Positions 1-9,625 of a stretch of DNA of 64,000 nt are shown one piece after another. Location: the NCBI RefSeq assembly GCF_022968825.1, contig NZ_JALHKS010000003.1:310001-374000 (forward strand), in the 5' to 3' direction. Position 1 is the stretch's first letter; each line of letters opens with the position of its first letter. The notes beneath the pieces are model-generated. The model was not told the DNA's origin. It saw only the letters and a list, made by a program, of their open reading frames with translations, and ran no database searches. The stretch comes from Chryseobacterium salipaludis (GTDB lineage: Bacteria > Bacteroidota > Bacteroidia > Flavobacteriales > Weeksellaceae). The position numbers were made by a program, and so were the translations under genes.

Positions 1-228
1 AGCCGGATCGATTACCAAGCTGGTTGTTTCTTTATCACCGAAACTGATGGTAATGGTCTCTGCATTATCTGTCACCTTTTTAGGCAGTTTGAGGGTATCA
101 CCGAAATGGTATCCCTGGCTTTCCATGGATGCATTGTATTCATAAAGGGAATCCAGGACCTGCTGGTCTTTGTTACAGGAGATCGCGAACAAGAAAAGGC
201 ACGCAACGGCAAAATGTCTGACTTTCAT
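1..228 (-). CDS. Putative lipoprotein, 3' end outside window
   Basis: The first 76 codons of a minus-strand gene run off the left edge. The start ATG is at 228 and the protein opens with a lysine, a hydrophobic stretch and a lipobox ending in Cys18 (FAISC), so it is probably an outer-membrane or periplasmic lipoprotein. Nothing in the visible part identifies a family. The frame is open to base 1. It is divergent from the peptidase gene that starts at 329. Confidence 0.75.
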   Translation of the reverse strand, partial: MKVRHFAVACLFLFAISCNKDQQVLDSLYEYNASMESQGYHFGDTLKLPKKVTDNAETITISFGDKETTSLVIDPA

Positions 229-301
229 CAACGTAAAAATTTTCGTAAAAATACTATAATTTATTCACCTGCTGTGTATCATCCGGCTGTGCGGAAACTT
301 C

Positions 302-309
302 TATCTTTG
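302..309 (+). promoter_or_regulatory. Bacteroidetes -7 box TATCTTTG for the M1 peptidase
   Basis: This is a match to the TAnnTTTG -7 consensus of Bacteroidetes primary-sigma promoters, 19 bp upstream of the ATG at 329. No clear TTG -33 element is seen. Confidence 0.55.
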
Positions 310-328
310 CGGGTATACTTCTTCTATT

Positions 329-1942
329 ATGAAAAAAACGCTGCTGACACTCGCTTTGATTCCGGTAATTTTTAGTGCACAAACTTTCACGAAAGCGGAT
401 ACGCTGAAAGGTTCTAATATCGTGTACCGCAATTTTTGGGATGTGCAGAAATATGAAATTGAAGTTGAACCGCAGTTTGAAACCAAAACACTCCGCGGCA
501 GCAATACCATTTCTTTTAAACTCTTGAAAGATGTGCAAAAGCCTGTTTTTCAGATTGATTTGCAGCAGCCAATGAATTTCAGCTTAGCACAAGCAGATCA
601 GAAAAAATACACTACCCGCCGCGACGGTGATTTTATCTTCCTGCAATCAAACACTGACTACCGCGCAGGCGAAACAGCCTCTTTCACAATTTATTTTGAA
701 GGCAAACCCACCGAAGCTAAGAATGCTCCCTGGGATGGCGGCTGGGTGTGGAAAAAAGATACCGAGGGCAATCCGTGGATGTCCGTAGCACAGGAAGGAA
801 TTGGTACCTCGGTGTGGTTACCGCTTAAAGACCTTTGGAGCGATGAGCCCGATCAGGGCATGGTCATGTCGATTATTACCGCGCCGGAACTTACGGGTGT
901 TGGAAATGGTCGGCTGATCCGGCAGGAGAAAATCAATGGCAAAAACAAATTTACCTGGCAAGTCACCAATCCTATTAATGCGTACTCTATCGTTCCGAAC
1001 GTAGGAAAGTATGTTCACTTCGGCGAGCAGTTTTCAGGCGAAAAGGGGACACTCGATCTGGACTATTGGGTGCTGGAAGAAAATCTGGGAAAAGCGAAAA
1101 AGCAGTTTACGCAGGTAAAACCGATGCTCGCTGCCTTTGAGTACTGGTTCGGGCCGTATCCATTTTATGAAGATTCCTATAAATTGATCGAAACGCCGTA
1201 TCTCGGCATGGAGCATCAAAGTGGCGTTGGGTACGGCAATGGCTATGCGAACGGTTACCTGGGCCGGGACTTATCGGGTACCGGTGTGGGGCTGAACTGG
1301 GACTTTATCATTGTTCACGAAAGCGGTCATGAATGGTTTGCCAATAACATAACAGCTCAGGACAAGGCAGATATGTGGATCCACGAAAGTTTCACCAATT
1401 ACAGTGAAACGCTGTTTACCGAAAGATATATGAACAAACAGGCCGGCAGCACCTATGTGCAGGGAATCCGGCAAAATATTAAGAACGACAAAACGATTAT
1501 CGGACCCTACGGCGTTGCGAAATCCGGCAGCGGAGACATGTATTATAAAGGCGCAAATATGCTGCATACCATTCGCCAGGTAATCAATAATGATGAAAAG
1601 TTCCGGCAAATCCTGCGCGGGCTGAACAAAACGTTTTATCACCAGACGGTTACTTCAAAACAAGTGGAGGATTATATTTCCCGGGCAGCTGGTTTTGATT
1701 TTTCCACGGTGTTTGATCAATATCTGCGCACGGTACAAATCCCGGTACTGGAATACAAACAAAAAGGACGAAAACTGCAGTATCGCTACCAGAACACAGT
1801 TCCCAATTTGCATTTGCCGGTACGACCGGCAAATGCTGATATCACTTTACATCCGACGGAAAATTGGCAAACAGTAAAACTGAAAAGTAAAGCACCAGTT
1901 CAGTTCAGCGCAGAATATTATATTAACTACATGGAAAAGTAA
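329..1942 (+). CDS. Secreted M1-family metallopeptidase
   Basis: This is a gluzincin peptidase of the M1 aminopeptidase family. It has a signal peptide (about residues 1-18), an N-terminal beta domain, an exopeptidase-like GMEHQ motif at 293-297, and the zinc site H330-E-S-G-H334 with the third ligand E353, exactly 18 residues after H334. At 537 residues it contains the N-terminal and catalytic domains but no long C-terminal helical domain, as in many short Bacteroidetes M1 proteins. It probably trims peptides in the periplasm. The start is supported by the signal peptide and the TATCTTTG box just upstream. Substrate preference cannot be read from the sequence. Confidence 0.9.
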   Translation: MKKTLLTLALIPVIFSAQTFTKADTLKGSNIVYRNFWDVQKYEIEVEPQFETKTLRGSNTISFKLLKDVQKPVFQIDLQQPMNFSLAQADQKKYTTRRDGDFIFLQSNTDYRAGETASFTIYFEGKPTEAKNAPWDGGWVWKKDTEGNPWMSVAQEGIGTSVWLPLKDLWSDEPDQGMVMSIITAPELTGVGNGRLIRQEKINGKNKFTWQVTNPINAYSIVPNVGKYVHFGEQFSGEKGTLDLDYWVLEENLGKAKKQFTQVKPMLAAFEYWFGPYPFYEDSYKLIETPYLGMEHQSGVGYGNGYANGYLGRDLSGTGVGLNWDFIIVHESGHEWFANNITAQDKADMWIHESFTNYSETLFTERYMNKQAGSTYVQGIRQNIKNDKTIIGPYGVAKSGSGDMYYKGANMLHTIRQVINNDEKFRQILRGLNKTFYHQTVTSKQVEDYISRAAGFDFSTVFDQYLRTVQIPVLEYKQKGRKLQYRYQNTVPNLHLPVRPANADITLHPTENWQTVKLKSKAPVQFSAEYYINYMEK

Positions 1943-1962
1943 TAATAGCTGCTGGACTGCGG

Positions 1963-3129
1963 TCAGCTATTTCGCATGGTGATTCTGAAGGTCGTTCCGT
2001 GCCCCGGAGCGGTAGCCGCAATTTTAATATCTCCTTTATGATATTCCCGGATCACGCGTTTCGCCAAAGATAAGCCCAGGCCCCACCCTCTTTTTTTGGT
2101 GGAGTACCCGGCCCGGAACGCATTTCGTGCCTGGGTGCGTGTCATGCCCGATCCGGAATCTTTAATATTAATGACAATATTGCGGTGTTTTTCATACAGT
2201 TCAATCTCGAGCCGGCCTTCACCGCGCATGGCATCCACGGCGTTTTTCACCATGTTTTCGATCACCCAGCTGAGCAGGATCCGGTTATGCGGCACAAGCA
2301 ACTGCTCGCGCGGCAGGAGGAGCATAAAATGAACTTTTTTGGATATTCGTGATTTCAGATAATCGTAATTGAGCTGAATGGTTTCATTGATATTCAAGTC
2401 ATTAAGTTCCGGCACAGAACCTATTTTTGAGAATCTTTCGCTGATGGTTTTTAGCCTGTTAATGTCGTTTTCGATTTCGCGAACGCCTTCGCTGTTTTCG
2501 TTTTCCAGCCGTAAAATTTCGATCCAGCCAATCATCGACGAAAGCGGCGTTCCGATCTGGTGCGCTGTTTCTTTGGCCAGTCCGGCCCACACGTAGCCTT
2601 CATCCGTTTTTTTAATAGTGCGCAAAAACCAGAAAGAAAAAGACACATACGCCACAATCAATAAACCCAGCAGATACGGTGAATAACGCAAATTGTTCAA
2701 CAGATCCGAGTTGGTGTAATACACGTATTGGTTATTTCCGTCGGGCATTTGCAGTTCGATGGGTTTGTAGGAACTTTCCATTTTCTGCAGCAGTATTTTC
2801 AGGCGCTCCGGATCCTGCTGAATATATTCCGGAATATTCACCTGGAAATCCGGACCCAGCGGCTTTTTGTTTTTATCGGTGATGATGACCGGTACCGTCG
2901 TATTTGCTTTGTTAATCTGCAGAATCAGATCCAGCGTTTTCGGATCTTCGAGCATTTCTTCCTGCTGATATTTCATTGCCGTGGCAAACAGTTCGATCCG
3001 GTTAATTTCTTCCTTCCGAAGATAATCGATTACCATGACCGAGGCCACCACCAGCGCACCTACGGCGGTGGTCAGCAGCAGGTAAATAATCCAGTTGTTG
3101 AGTTTAGACAGGAAGCTGGCCGCTTTCAT
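1963..3129 (-). CDS. Membrane sensor histidine kinase
   Basis: This 388-residue protein has two membrane segments (about 12-35 and 148-170) around a periplasmic sensor region, then a dimerisation domain with the phospho-acceptor H190 in ETAHQIGTPL, and a C-terminal HATPase with N, G1 (DSGSGM) and G2 (GWGLGLSL) boxes. It autophosphorylates and should pass phosphate to a response regulator, but none is encoded nearby. Its ATG follows the stop codon of the upstream DD-carboxypeptidase gene with no gap, so the two are almost surely co-transcribed. That suggests, but does not prove, an envelope-related signal. Confidence 0.88.
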   Translation of the reverse strand: MKAASFLSKLNNWIIYLLLTTAVGALVVASVMVIDYLRKEEINRIELFATAMKYQQEEMLEDPKTLDLILQINKANTTVPVIITDKNKKPLGPDFQVNIPEYIQQDPERLKILLQKMESSYKPIELQMPDGNNQYVYYTNSDLLNNLRYSPYLLGLLIVAYVSFSFWFLRTIKKTDEGYVWAGLAKETAHQIGTPLSSMIGWIEILRLENENSEGVREIENDINRLKTISERFSKIGSVPELNDLNINETIQLNYDYLKSRISKKVHFMLLLPREQLLVPHNRILLSWVIENMVKNAVDAMRGEGRLEIELYEKHRNIVINIKDSGSGMTRTQARNAFRAGYSTKKRGWGLGLSLAKRVIREYHKGDIKIAATAPGHGTTFRITMRNS

Positions 3130-4503
3130 TTATTTTAAATTATTCAGGATTTGGTAGAGTGCATCACTGCTGTTGCTGCCCTGGTAATTATTAATGATAA
3201 TTGCAAAAGTGTATTGCTCTCCGGATTTAGAGGTGTGATAGCCGGCGAAGGATTTGGTGTTTTTCATGGTGCCGCTTTTCATCTTCATTCCATTTCCCTG
3301 AACCGGCAGGGATTCCAGGAAAATTGGATACCAGCTTTGTTTTTGCGACCATTGGAGCGCCTGTACTTCCGCTTTGGCGGACACGTAATTTTGTGGACTC
3401 AGCCCGCTGCCATCAGCAAAATTGAGCATCACCGAGCTGATACCCTTATTGGTCCAGAATTTTTTAAGGTAATCTACACCGACGGAAAAACTCCCTTCGT
3501 TCTTTTTTTCTTTTGCTAAAGTTTTCACGAAGGTCTCTCCGTATAAATTAATGCTTTTTCGCATAAACCAGTACACCATTTTTTCCAGGGTTGGGGAATA
3601 ATATTTCAATATCTCTGTTCTTGAGCCGGCCGGAATAGATGTGCCGGCACTGCGTGCTTCGGAGGCGGAAGTAATAGTTCCCGAAAAGCTGATTCCGGCT
3701 TGCTGCATCCAGTCTTTCAATTCGTAGCCAAGGGACAGAGGTGGATTTGGCGTTGCACCCGAAACGGTGATGCTTTTTGCAGGCAGTTTTCCATTGATAT
3801 GGGCTACCGGACTGTGCGGCGCCGTAAAAATCAGGCTTTGATCATAATTTCCGCTTACCTCCACATCGTTCACCCATTGCACGCCGGGTAAAGGAATGTT
3901 AATGCTTTTAATTTCACCTCGAGTCAGCTGCACATCAAACTGGTTCTCTCTCCAGTTGACGCCCCAAACGCCGGCGCCGTAGTAGTTCCCGATATCATTC
4001 CACGGCCATCCGCCGGGCACCGTCTGGAAATCAAAATAAGAATCATCGATAATCAGATCACCGGTAATCTCTTTAATGTTTTTTTGTTTCAGCGATGCAA
4101 TAATATCTTTTTTAAAATCTTCCGGTTTAAATCCGGTGTAGCGCCAGCTCCCGAGCGTGGGATCTCCGGTGGAAAAAAGATATAAGTTTCCTTTCAGAAC
4201 TTCATTGGACAGATTTCCTGAATATGACAAAGTGGTAAAATAGCGGTATTCCGGTCCCAGTTCTTCCAGCACTGCCGCAGCCGTAAAGATCTTTTGTGTG
4301 GAAGCCGTGCTTAAACCTATATTGGGCTGATATTCGTAAATGATTTTGCCATTCTTATCTGCAACATATAAAGAGAGGCTGGCAGACTGTGCCACAGAAT
4401 TGCTGAGAAGTTTGTGTACAGCTGCGTCGAGTTTCTGAGAAACAGTTTGCGCGTGCCATGTTACGGTTGTGAAAAATACCAGAAGCAGCATTTTATATTT
4501 CAT
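3130..4503 (-). CDS. dacB: D-alanyl-D-alanine carboxypeptidase/endopeptidase (PBP4 type)
   Basis: This is a class C penicillin-binding protein of the DacB/PBP4 family, which trims or cleaves peptidoglycan peptides in the periplasm. With the ATG at 4503 it has a signal peptide, the SxxK active site S68-T-Q-K71, a DGSGLSPQN segment carrying the SxN motif, and a C-terminal KSGTM (KTG-type) motif. An in-frame TTG at 4524 would lengthen it by seven residues, but that codon lies inside the -7 box, so the ATG is preferred. It is directly followed by the histidine kinase gene. Confidence 0.9.
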   Translation of the reverse strand: MKYKMLLLVFFTTVTWHAQTVSQKLDAAVHKLLSNSVAQSASLSLYVADKNGKIIYEYQPNIGLSTASTQKIFTAAAVLEELGPEYRYFTTLSYSGNLSNEVLKGNLYLFSTGDPTLGSWRYTGFKPEDFKKDIIASLKQKNIKEITGDLIIDDSYFDFQTVPGGWPWNDIGNYYGAGVWGVNWRENQFDVQLTRGEIKSINIPLPGVQWVNDVEVSGNYDQSLIFTAPHSPVAHINGKLPAKSITVSGATPNPPLSLGYELKDWMQQAGISFSGTITSASEARSAGTSIPAGSRTEILKYYSPTLEKMVYWFMRKSINLYGETFVKTLAKEKKNEGSFSVGVDYLKKFWTNKGISSVMLNFADGSGLSPQNYVSAKAEVQALQWSQKQSWYPIFLESLPVQGNGMKMKSGTMKNTKSFAGYHTSKSGEQYTFAIIINNYQGSNSSDALYQILNNLK

Positions 4504-4521
4504 ATGGATAGATTGTGTTTT

Positions 4522-4529
4522 CAAATATA
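4522..4529 (-). promoter_or_regulatory. -7 box TATATTTG for dacB and the histidine kinase
   Basis: On the minus strand this matches TAnnTTTG and ends 18 bp before the ATG at 4503. It decides between the two possible dacB starts, because the upstream TTG overlaps the box. Confidence 0.6.
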
Positions 4530-4668
4530 CACATTATCGTTTTTTCGGGCGTCCGGACTTGGTTTTTGAAGCAGGAAACATAAGATAAAATAATCACCGC
4601 AAACCGTTGCTGACATCAATCGGCAAAGCTTTTGAACTGCCATATTTTTCGTATTTTGCAAGACCTAA

Positions 4669-6885
4669 ATGTCGTTGAGTATGGCTTATGATTTAGAACA
4701 GGAAAACAAAGAAATCCTGGCGCGGTATAAAGATTTAATTTCCAATACCTACCGCAAGCTTGATGAGGACCAAAACAAAGTAATCCGAAAGGCTTTTGAT
4801 ATTGCGCTGGATGCCCACAAGGATCAGCGTCGCAAAACGGGTGAACCTTACATCTACCATCCGATTGAAGTGGCAAAAATTGTCGCTAATGAAATCGGTT
4901 TGGGAGCAACCTCCATTGCCTGTGCCCTGCTTCACGACGTGATTGAAGATTCAGATTATACCTACGAAGATTTAAAGAAAATCTTTGGTCAGAAAATCGC
5001 GGATATTGTCAACGGACTCACCAAGATTTCGGTGATGAACCACCAGAATATCTCCATTCAGTCTGAAAACTATCGGAAGTTGCTACTCACTTTATCTACC
5101 GATTTTCGGGTGATTTTAATAAAAATTGCGGACCGCCTGCACAATATGCGCACACTGGACAGCATGCGCCCGGATAAACAGAAGAAGATCGCCAGCGAAA
5201 CAGTTTATATTTATGCGCCACTCGCCCACCGTCTGGGTCTGTATAATATAAAATCAGAACTGGAAGATTTAAGCTTAAAGTTTAATAATCCGGATGTCTA
5301 CAACGACATATCTGAAAAACTGGAACTTGCCAAGGAAAACCGGGAAAAATACATTGAAGAGTTTAAGAAGGAAGTTTCAGAACAATTATCAGCCGAAGGT
5401 TTAAACTTCTCCATCAAGGGCCGGGCAAAAGCGGTTTCCTCGATTTACCGGAAAATGCTGAAGCAAGGCGTAACCTTCGAGGAAGTTTTTGATAATTACG
5501 CCATCCGGATCATATATAAATCAGATGCCAAGAACGAGAAATTCCTGGCCTGGAAAATTTATTCCATCGTAACCGATTTATACCACAGCAATCCGCACCG
5601 CATGCGCGACTGGATTTCGCAACCGCGTTCCACCGGATATGAAAGTTTGCACCTGACCATACTCGGCCCGGATAAAAAATGGATTGAAGTACAGATCCGT
5701 TCCGAGCGAATGGATGATATCGCCGAGAAAGGCGTCGCGGCACACTATAAATACAAAGAAGGCTACCGCCAAAATTCCGATGACCGCAACTTTGAGCGCT
5801 GGGTAACGGAAATCCGTGAAGTGCTGGAAAACCAGCAGTCGCTGAGCACCACCGAATTGCTGGATGACATTAAACTTAACCTCTACTCCAAAGAAGTTTT
5901 TGTTTTCACACCGAAGGGAGAAATTAAAATTTTGCCGATCGGCTCCACCGCGCTGGATTTTGCCTTTTCGGTACACTCTGATCTGGGCAGCAAGTGTCTG
6001 GGTGCCAAAGTAAACGGCAAACTGGTTCCGATTTCATATGTTTTACGAAACGGCGATCAGGTCGACATTTTATCTTCCCAAAATCAAAAGCCAAAACCGG
6101 ACTGGCTGGAATTCGTGGTGACTTCCAAAGCCAAATCTAAAATCAAGGCGATTTTAAACTCCGAAAAAAATGCGCTTACCGAAGAAGGCAAGGAAATTCT
6201 GCAGCGAAAAATGCGTCATGCTAAGATCAATTACAATGACGACGAGATCAATAAGATGCAGAAATTCTTCGGCCTGAAAACCTCGCAGGAATTATTCCTG
6301 AAGTTCCAGAGCGGACAGCTGGATGCCAGTGACGTGAAAAAGTACACCGAAGGCAAAGGTCTTTTCAGCAATATTTTGCAGCGGCTGCGCAAGTCCTCTA
6401 ACAAAAGCGATGTCTTCACTGAAACACCGGAAACCAATCTGAATATGATTGTCTTCGGTAAAGATGAAGAAAAGATGAATTATTCTTTTGCTAAGTGCTG
6501 CACCGTAATTCCGGGCGACAAAATTTTCGGTTTCATTACCATTTCCGACGGAATCAAAGTCCACAATGACAACTGCCCGAATGCCATCAACCTGCGTGCA
6601 CAATACGATTACCGCGTGCTTCCGGCCAAATGGGTAAACGAAGAAAGCTTCCGCAACCGTATTAAAATCGAGATCGAAGGCCTGGACCGCATGGGAATGA
6701 TTAATGACATCACCGCAGTCATTAGTAATACCATGAGTATGGATATGAAAAGTATGTCCATTGAATCCAATAACGGTATTTTCCTCGGCAACATTAACCT
6801 CGAAGTGAAGAACCGCAGCCAGCTCGAAGAAACCTTTAAGCAACTTAAAAACATCAACGGCGTGTCACGCGTCAAAAGACTTTAA
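4669..6885 (+). CDS. Bifunctional (p)ppGpp synthetase/hydrolase (RelA/SpoT family)
   Basis: This Rsh protein makes and degrades the stringent-response alarmone. Its 738 residues contain the HD hydrolase domain (H64, H89-D90 in LLHDVIED, and DRLHNM), the synthetase domain (GRAKAVSSIYRKM near 250), a TGS domain (VFVFTPKGEI near 410), a conserved Cys-containing region and a C-terminal ACT domain. Both catalytic centres look intact. Starts at 4669 or 4681 (MAYDLEQ) are both possible. nhaA begins 9 bp after the stop, so the two may be co-transcribed. Confidence 0.95.
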   Translation: MSLSMAYDLEQENKEILARYKDLISNTYRKLDEDQNKVIRKAFDIALDAHKDQRRKTGEPYIYHPIEVAKIVANEIGLGATSIACALLHDVIEDSDYTYEDLKKIFGQKIADIVNGLTKISVMNHQNISIQSENYRKLLLTLSTDFRVILIKIADRLHNMRTLDSMRPDKQKKIASETVYIYAPLAHRLGLYNIKSELEDLSLKFNNPDVYNDISEKLELAKENREKYIEEFKKEVSEQLSAEGLNFSIKGRAKAVSSIYRKMLKQGVTFEEVFDNYAIRIIYKSDAKNEKFLAWKIYSIVTDLYHSNPHRMRDWISQPRSTGYESLHLTILGPDKKWIEVQIRSERMDDIAEKGVAAHYKYKEGYRQNSDDRNFERWVTEIREVLENQQSLSTTELLDDIKLNLYSKEVFVFTPKGEIKILPIGSTALDFAFSVHSDLGSKCLGAKVNGKLVPISYVLRNGDQVDILSSQNQKPKPDWLEFVVTSKAKSKIKAILNSEKNALTEEGKEILQRKMRHAKINYNDDEINKMQKFFGLKTSQELFLKFQSGQLDASDVKKYTEGKGLFSNILQRLRKSSNKSDVFTETPETNLNMIVFGKDEEKMNYSFAKCCTVIPGDKIFGFITISDGIKVHNDNCPNAINLRAQYDYRVLPAKWVNEESFRNRIKIEIEGLDRMGMINDITAVISNTMSMDMKSMSIESNNGIFLGNINLEVKNRSQLEETFKQLKNINGVSRVKRL

Positions 6886-6894
6886 ATATAATCA

Positions 6895-8076
6895 ATGTCG
6901 CCTATTTCCCGCTACTTTAAAAAATTTCTGCACAGTTCCCAATCGTCCGGTTTCCTGCTTATCTTCTGCGTACTCGTTTCGCTAATGATCGCCAATTCAT
7001 CAGCCGGGCCTGCTTTTCAGCAATTGCTGGACACCCAACTCGGAACAGATTTTATGCACCTGCGCTATCCCGTCGGGATCTGGATTAATGACGGCCTGAT
7101 GGCGATTTTCTTCCTGCTCGTAGGTTTGGAAATAAAGCGTGAAATCATTGAGGGTGAGCTTTCCAGCCTTAAATCCGCTTCTTTGCCGATTATTGCAGCC
7201 ATCGGCGGAATGCTTGTTCCTGCAGTAATTTACCTCGCTTTTAATAACCATACGGAATATGAACACGGCTGGGCGATCCCTATGGCAACGGATATTGCGT
7301 TTTCGCTGGCCATTATTTCCATGCTGGGGAAACGTGCGCCTTTATCCTTAAAAATCTTTCTGGCGGCTCTCGCCATTGTGGATGATCTGGGTGCCATTCT
7401 CGTCATTGCTATTTTTTATACCGATCAACTGCAGTGGGTTTACCTGGCGGTCAGCGCGGCGATTGTGGCTTTGCTGGTGGTCTTCAATAAAATAGGCGTC
7501 ACGAGGAAATACATGTATGTGCTGCCGGGGATCGTACTTTGGTATTGCATGCATCACTCCGGCATTCACGCAACTATTGCGGGCGTGCTGCTGGCTTTCA
7601 CCATTCCGACCAATGAGTCGGCCGAAGTTCCCTCGCCGCTGGAAATCATGGAACAGAAGCTGCACCTGCCGGTGAACTTCCTTATCATGCCGCTTTTTGC
7701 TTTGGCAAATACCAATATTATGTTTAAAGAAGGAATGGTGGACGGTCTCTTTTCCAGCCTCGGTTACGGTGTTATACTTGGCTTGGTGCTGGGGAAAATC
7801 ATCGGCATCAACCTTTTTTCCTGGATTTTTATAAAACTTAAAATAAGTACTTTACCGCAGGATACCTCCTGGTCTCAGATGATGGGCGCCGGCCTGCTCG
7901 CCGGGATTGGTTTCACGATGTCGATTTTCATATCCATTCTTTCCTTTAAAGGCAGAGTAGATATTCAGGACGAGGCGAAATTTGCCATTTTGGTAGCCTC
8001 GGCCATTTCTGGTTTTGCCGGTTATGTGCTTTTAAAATACATCGGAAAGAAAAGAGAAGCGGAAGCTGAGGATTAA
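6895..8076 (+). CDS. nhaA: Na+/H+ antiporter NhaA
   Basis: This electrogenic sodium/proton antiporter exports Na+ and controls internal pH. The 393-residue sequence is a chain of hydrophobic segments with the family's ion-binding acids: D133 in MATDIAF and D163-D164 in IVDDLGAI, the same numbering as in E. coli NhaA. The periplasmic and amphipathic regions also fit the family. It follows the RelA/SpoT gene closely, and its stop overlaps the convergent YihY-family gene by 4 bp. Confidence 0.95.
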   Translation: MSPISRYFKKFLHSSQSSGFLLIFCVLVSLMIANSSAGPAFQQLLDTQLGTDFMHLRYPVGIWINDGLMAIFFLLVGLEIKREIIEGELSSLKSASLPIIAAIGGMLVPAVIYLAFNNHTEYEHGWAIPMATDIAFSLAIISMLGKRAPLSLKIFLAALAIVDDLGAILVIAIFYTDQLQWVYLAVSAAIVALLVVFNKIGVTRKYMYVLPGIVLWYCMHHSGIHATIAGVLLAFTIPTNESAEVPSPLEIMEQKLHLPVNFLIMPLFALANTNIMFKEGMVDGLFSSLGYGVILGLVLGKIIGINLFSWIFIKLKISTLPQDTSWSQMMGAGLLAGIGFTMSIFISILSFKGRVDIQDEAKFAILVASAISGFAGYVLLKYIGKKREAEAED

Positions 8077-9065
8077 TCAGTCGTCAGCGAATCTCTGTCC
8101 GAGGGCAGTTTTTCATTAGCAGAAGAATAGGTACTGAGTTCGGTAGCAATCATTTCATCAGCAATCATTTTTTCGAGCCGTACTTTTTTAATGGCAATGT
8201 TGAGTTCGTTTCCCAACAGAATTAAAATGATATTTATATTAACCCAGATCATCACCAGAATAATACTGCCGATCGATCCGTACAGCACATTATACCGCGC
8301 AAAATTCCGGACATAAATCGCGAAAAAATAGGTAACGACCACGAAAAGAATGGTAGTTAAAATGGCGCCGGGCAGCGCCTGGCGAAAGGTGGTAATCTTC
8401 AGGCATCCCACCCAGTAAAACAGGGTCAGCAATATCAGGTAAAACAGCGGAAACGAAATAAACCCGATCATCTTCGATAAATTATCGACAAACCAGGAAA
8501 TGCTAAACTGCGGTGTAAACAGTTTCAGCACAACTTCACTGTAATAAATCCCCAGCAGCGTTGCCAGAATTAAGGCGATAAAGGCAATCGTTATAACAAA
8601 AGCGACCAAATATTCCTTCACGGCACCGCGTTTGAGATTCGTATTCTGATTAAATCCGTTGATCAGCGAGTGGGTACCGTTTACCGCAAAAACCATGGCA
8701 AAAACAATAGTGATGTTGCTGATGTTTTTCATGTTCGGCAGAATAAACTCCTGAATATAACCCGAAACATCCTTTTGAATTCTGGACGGAAGAATATTGG
8801 TCATCAATACATCAAAAATGTAAAACTGCAACTTGTCATAATGCGGCAAATACGGCAGCAGCGATAGCATAAAAAGAATAAAAGGAAACAGGCTCAGGAA
8901 AAAGCTCCAGGAAATACTCGCAGCGCTGCGCCCGATCTGCATTTTAAAAACACCCTGACCGTACACCTCGAACATCTTCCAAAGAGAAATCCCTAAAAAA
9001 GGGATGTGAAGCTCATCGAGGAAGTTACGAATCCGTGTAAGAAAGGCGGGCGTGTTCAGGCGCAT
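8073..9065 (-). CDS. YihY/BrkB-family inner-membrane protein
   Basis: This 330-residue protein has about six membrane helices and the YihY/BrkB signature layout: a first helix region with SWSFFLSLFPFILF, a later GAILTTILFVVVTYFF segment, and YGSIGSIILVMIWVNI near the end. Members were once called ribonuclease BN, but that activity belongs to another protein. The family's transport role is still uncertain. The gene is divergent from rlmH across only 29 bp and overlaps the end of nhaA by 4 bp. Confidence 0.88.
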   Translation of the reverse strand: MRLNTPAFLTRIRNFLDELHIPFLGISLWKMFEVYGQGVFKMQIGRSAASISWSFFLSLFPFILFMLSLLPYLPHYDKLQFYIFDVLMTNILPSRIQKDVSGYIQEFILPNMKNISNITIVFAMVFAVNGTHSLINGFNQNTNLKRGAVKEYLVAFVITIAFIALILATLLGIYYSEVVLKLFTPQFSISWFVDNLSKMIGFISFPLFYLILLTLFYWVGCLKITTFRQALPGAILTTILFVVVTYFFAIYVRNFARYNVLYGSIGSIILVMIWVNINIILILLGNELNIAIKKVRLEKMIADEMIATELSTYSSANEKLPSDRDSLTTD

Positions 9066-9070
9066 TCCGT

Positions 9071-9078
9071 TATATTTG
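9071..9078 (+). promoter_or_regulatory. -7 box TATATTTG for rlmH
   Basis: This consensus TAnnTTTG box lies 16 bp upstream of the rlmH ATG, in a 29-bp intergenic space shared with an opposing promoter. Upstream promoter elements must lie inside the divergent gene. Confidence 0.6.
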
Positions 9079-9082
9079 CAAG

Positions 9083-9090
9083 CAAAGATA
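9083..9090 (-). promoter_or_regulatory. -7 box TATCTTTG for the YihY-family gene
   Basis: This minus-strand consensus box ends 17 bp before the ATG at 9065. It lies only 4 bp from the opposing rlmH box, so the two promoters face each other and overlap. Confidence 0.55.
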
Positions 9091-9094
9091 GGAA

Positions 9095-9568
9095 ATGCGC
9101 ATTAATCTGGTTTGTGTCGGTAAAACCGCCGACAGGGAAATTCAATCACTGATGGACTATTACATTAAACGGCTGCCGCGCGCCTGGAATTTTTCTTTTG
9201 TGGAAATCCCGGATGTACGGAATGCTAAAAACTTGTCGCCGGCACAGTTAAAGAAGGAAGAAGGCAAACTCATCCTCTCGCAACTGGAAGGATGTGACCA
9301 GATCATTCTTCTGGACGAAAACGGCGCTATGTGGACCAGCCGTGAACTGGCTGCTAAGATTGATCACTGGCAGGGAAATGCAGTGAAAAATGTCGCCTTC
9401 GTCATTGGTGGTGCGTATGGTTTTTCTGATGAAGTATATGCCGCGGCAAAGCAGAAATTATCGCTTTCCAAAATGACTTTCACCCACCAGATGATCCGGT
9501 TATTCTTCTCGGAACAATTGTACCGCGCCGACCAGATTTTGCAGGGCCGCCCGTATCACAATGATTAA
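9095..9568 (+). CDS. rlmH: 23S rRNA (pseudouridine1915-N3)-methyltransferase RlmH
   Basis: This SPOUT-class methyltransferase modifies pseudouridine 1915 in helix 69 of 23S rRNA using S-adenosylmethionine. The 157 residues match the family length. The knotted SAM-binding region is visible as VIGGAYGFSDE followed by LSLSKMTFTHQMIR and the C-terminal EQLYRADQILQGRPYH. The start is fixed by the upstream -7 box and by the family N-terminus (MRINLVCVGKT). Confidence 0.96.
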   Translation: MRINLVCVGKTADREIQSLMDYYIKRLPRAWNFSFVEIPDVRNAKNLSPAQLKKEEGKLILSQLEGCDQIILLDENGAMWTSRELAAKIDHWQGNAVKNVAFVIGGAYGFSDEVYAAAKQKLSLSKMTFTHQMIRLFFSEQLYRADQILQGRPYHND

Positions 9569-9625
9569 GCGACGATTCGCATCTGTTGTGGTACATTTTT
9601 TTCTATCTTCCTGCGAAAATTACAC

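Noticed and set aside
4649-4660. GTATTTTG as -7 box for the RelA/SpoT gene
   Set aside because: It lacks the TA at the first two positions of TAnnTTTG, so the match is too weak to report as a promoter.
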